In this document: positions 63,864-64,000 of the stretch, one piece after another
Layout of the letters: every line of letters begins with the position of its first letter
How positions within the stretch are numbered: the first letter of the stretch is position 1
Source of the DNA: Trinickia violacea
GTDB taxonomy: Bacteria; Pseudomonadota; Gammaproteobacteria; Burkholderiales; Burkholderiaceae
Reading direction: 5' to 3'
DNA length: 64,000 nt
NCBI RefSeq assembly: GCF_005280735.1
Contig: NZ_CP040078.1
Location: 806,001-870,000 of the forward strand
The notes under the pieces: model-generated
Told to the model about the DNA's origin: nothing
What the model saw: the letters and a program-made list of their open reading frames with translations, nothing else
Database searches by the model: none
Position numbers and translations under genes: made by a program

Positions 63864-64000
63864 ATGTCCAGACGAATCGTGGGTGCCATAGCGGCGTGCT
63901 TAGCGTGTGCGGGTCTCCTCGTGTCCGGTGGCGGCGGCAGCGTGACGCTCGATCCGATCGTCGCGATCATGAGCAAACCGCGCTACGTCGCAGCGAATTC
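63864..64000 (+). CDS. Signal-peptide-bearing protein, N-terminal fragment
   Basis: 45 codons before the window ends. GAGG lies just before the ATG. The reading starts MSRRIVGAIAACLACAGLLV and continues SGGGGSVTLDPIVAIMSKPR, then YVAANS. The basic start, hydrophobic core and polar run suggest a Sec signal peptide. An open frame continues upstream to an ATG near 63796 but gives an unlikely leader. What remains is too short to assign a family. Confidence 0.6.
   Translation, partial: MSRRIVGAIAACLACAGLLVSGGGGSVTLDPIVAIMSKPRYVAAN

Overview
The window is high-GC DNA (the dense antisense open frames are typical of this) whose gene content points to a member of the Burkholderiaceae (Burkholderia / Paraburkholderia / Caballeronia / Trinickia type). 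The signs are a gsi peptide-import locus with an RpiR regulator, an RND operon with its own two-component pair, a PACE efflux protein, a classical Gram-negative porin and a GC-rich hairpin repeat of the kind seen between genes in Burkholderiales. I could make no database search, so the genus is an inference. No rRNA, tRNA, CRISPR array, complete insertion sequence or replication origin was seen.

Layout. 1-2.0 kb: a truncated MscS-type channel, a small conserved-looking protein and an AraC regulator. 2.2-11.7 kb: one long co-directional locus, RpiR regulator - isoaspartyl peptidase - gsiABCD - P1 peptidase - M55 peptidase, several genes joined by 4-base ATGA overlaps; it imports glutathione or short peptides and breaks them down. 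11.7-13.1 kb: a cupin protein, a striking GTACG repeat cluster and a secreted EF-hand-like protein. 13.2-21.1 kb: an RND efflux operon (outer-membrane channel, adaptor, pump) continuing into its own response regulator and sensor kinase. 21-30 kb: a DUF4410-like lipoprotein, two unusual membrane proteins with Ala/Pro-rich tails, an AraC regulator divergent from an alpha/beta hydrolase, ChrA, and a QseBC-like two-component pair. 30-42 kb: Kup potassium transporter, an aldehyde dehydrogenase, a SulP-STAS transporter with a C-terminal cyclic-nucleotide-binding domain divergent from a SAM-cyclase-AAA-TPR protein, and a secreted phosphoesterase.

42-52 kb is accessory and partly decayed. It holds two visibly lower-GC orphan genes with lectin-like sequence patterns, a LysR/PACE efflux pair, and then a run of broken genes: a fimbrial-subunit tail, a LuxR-type helix-turn-helix scrap, an orphan fimbrial adhesin, a frameshifted and internally deleted response regulator, an amidohydrolase fused at about 50,419 to the C-terminal third of a T6SS ClpV/TssH ATPase, and finally an intact NarL/RcsB-type response regulator. 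52-64 kb returns to ordinary housekeeping and detoxification genes: GST, NmrA-like reductase with AraC regulator, old-yellow-enzyme reductase with LysR regulator (a 24-bp perfect palindrome covers the start codon), M48 protease, porin, HAF-repeat protein, a miniaturised membrane gene, LysR, PAP2 phosphatase and the start of a signal-peptide-bearing gene.

The best candidate for an undescribed working system is the divergent cyclase / cyclic-nucleotide-binding SulP transporter pair (34.1-39.9 kb). The best unexplained DNA signals are the GTACG cluster (12,457-12,532) and the start-codon palindrome (56,308-56,331).
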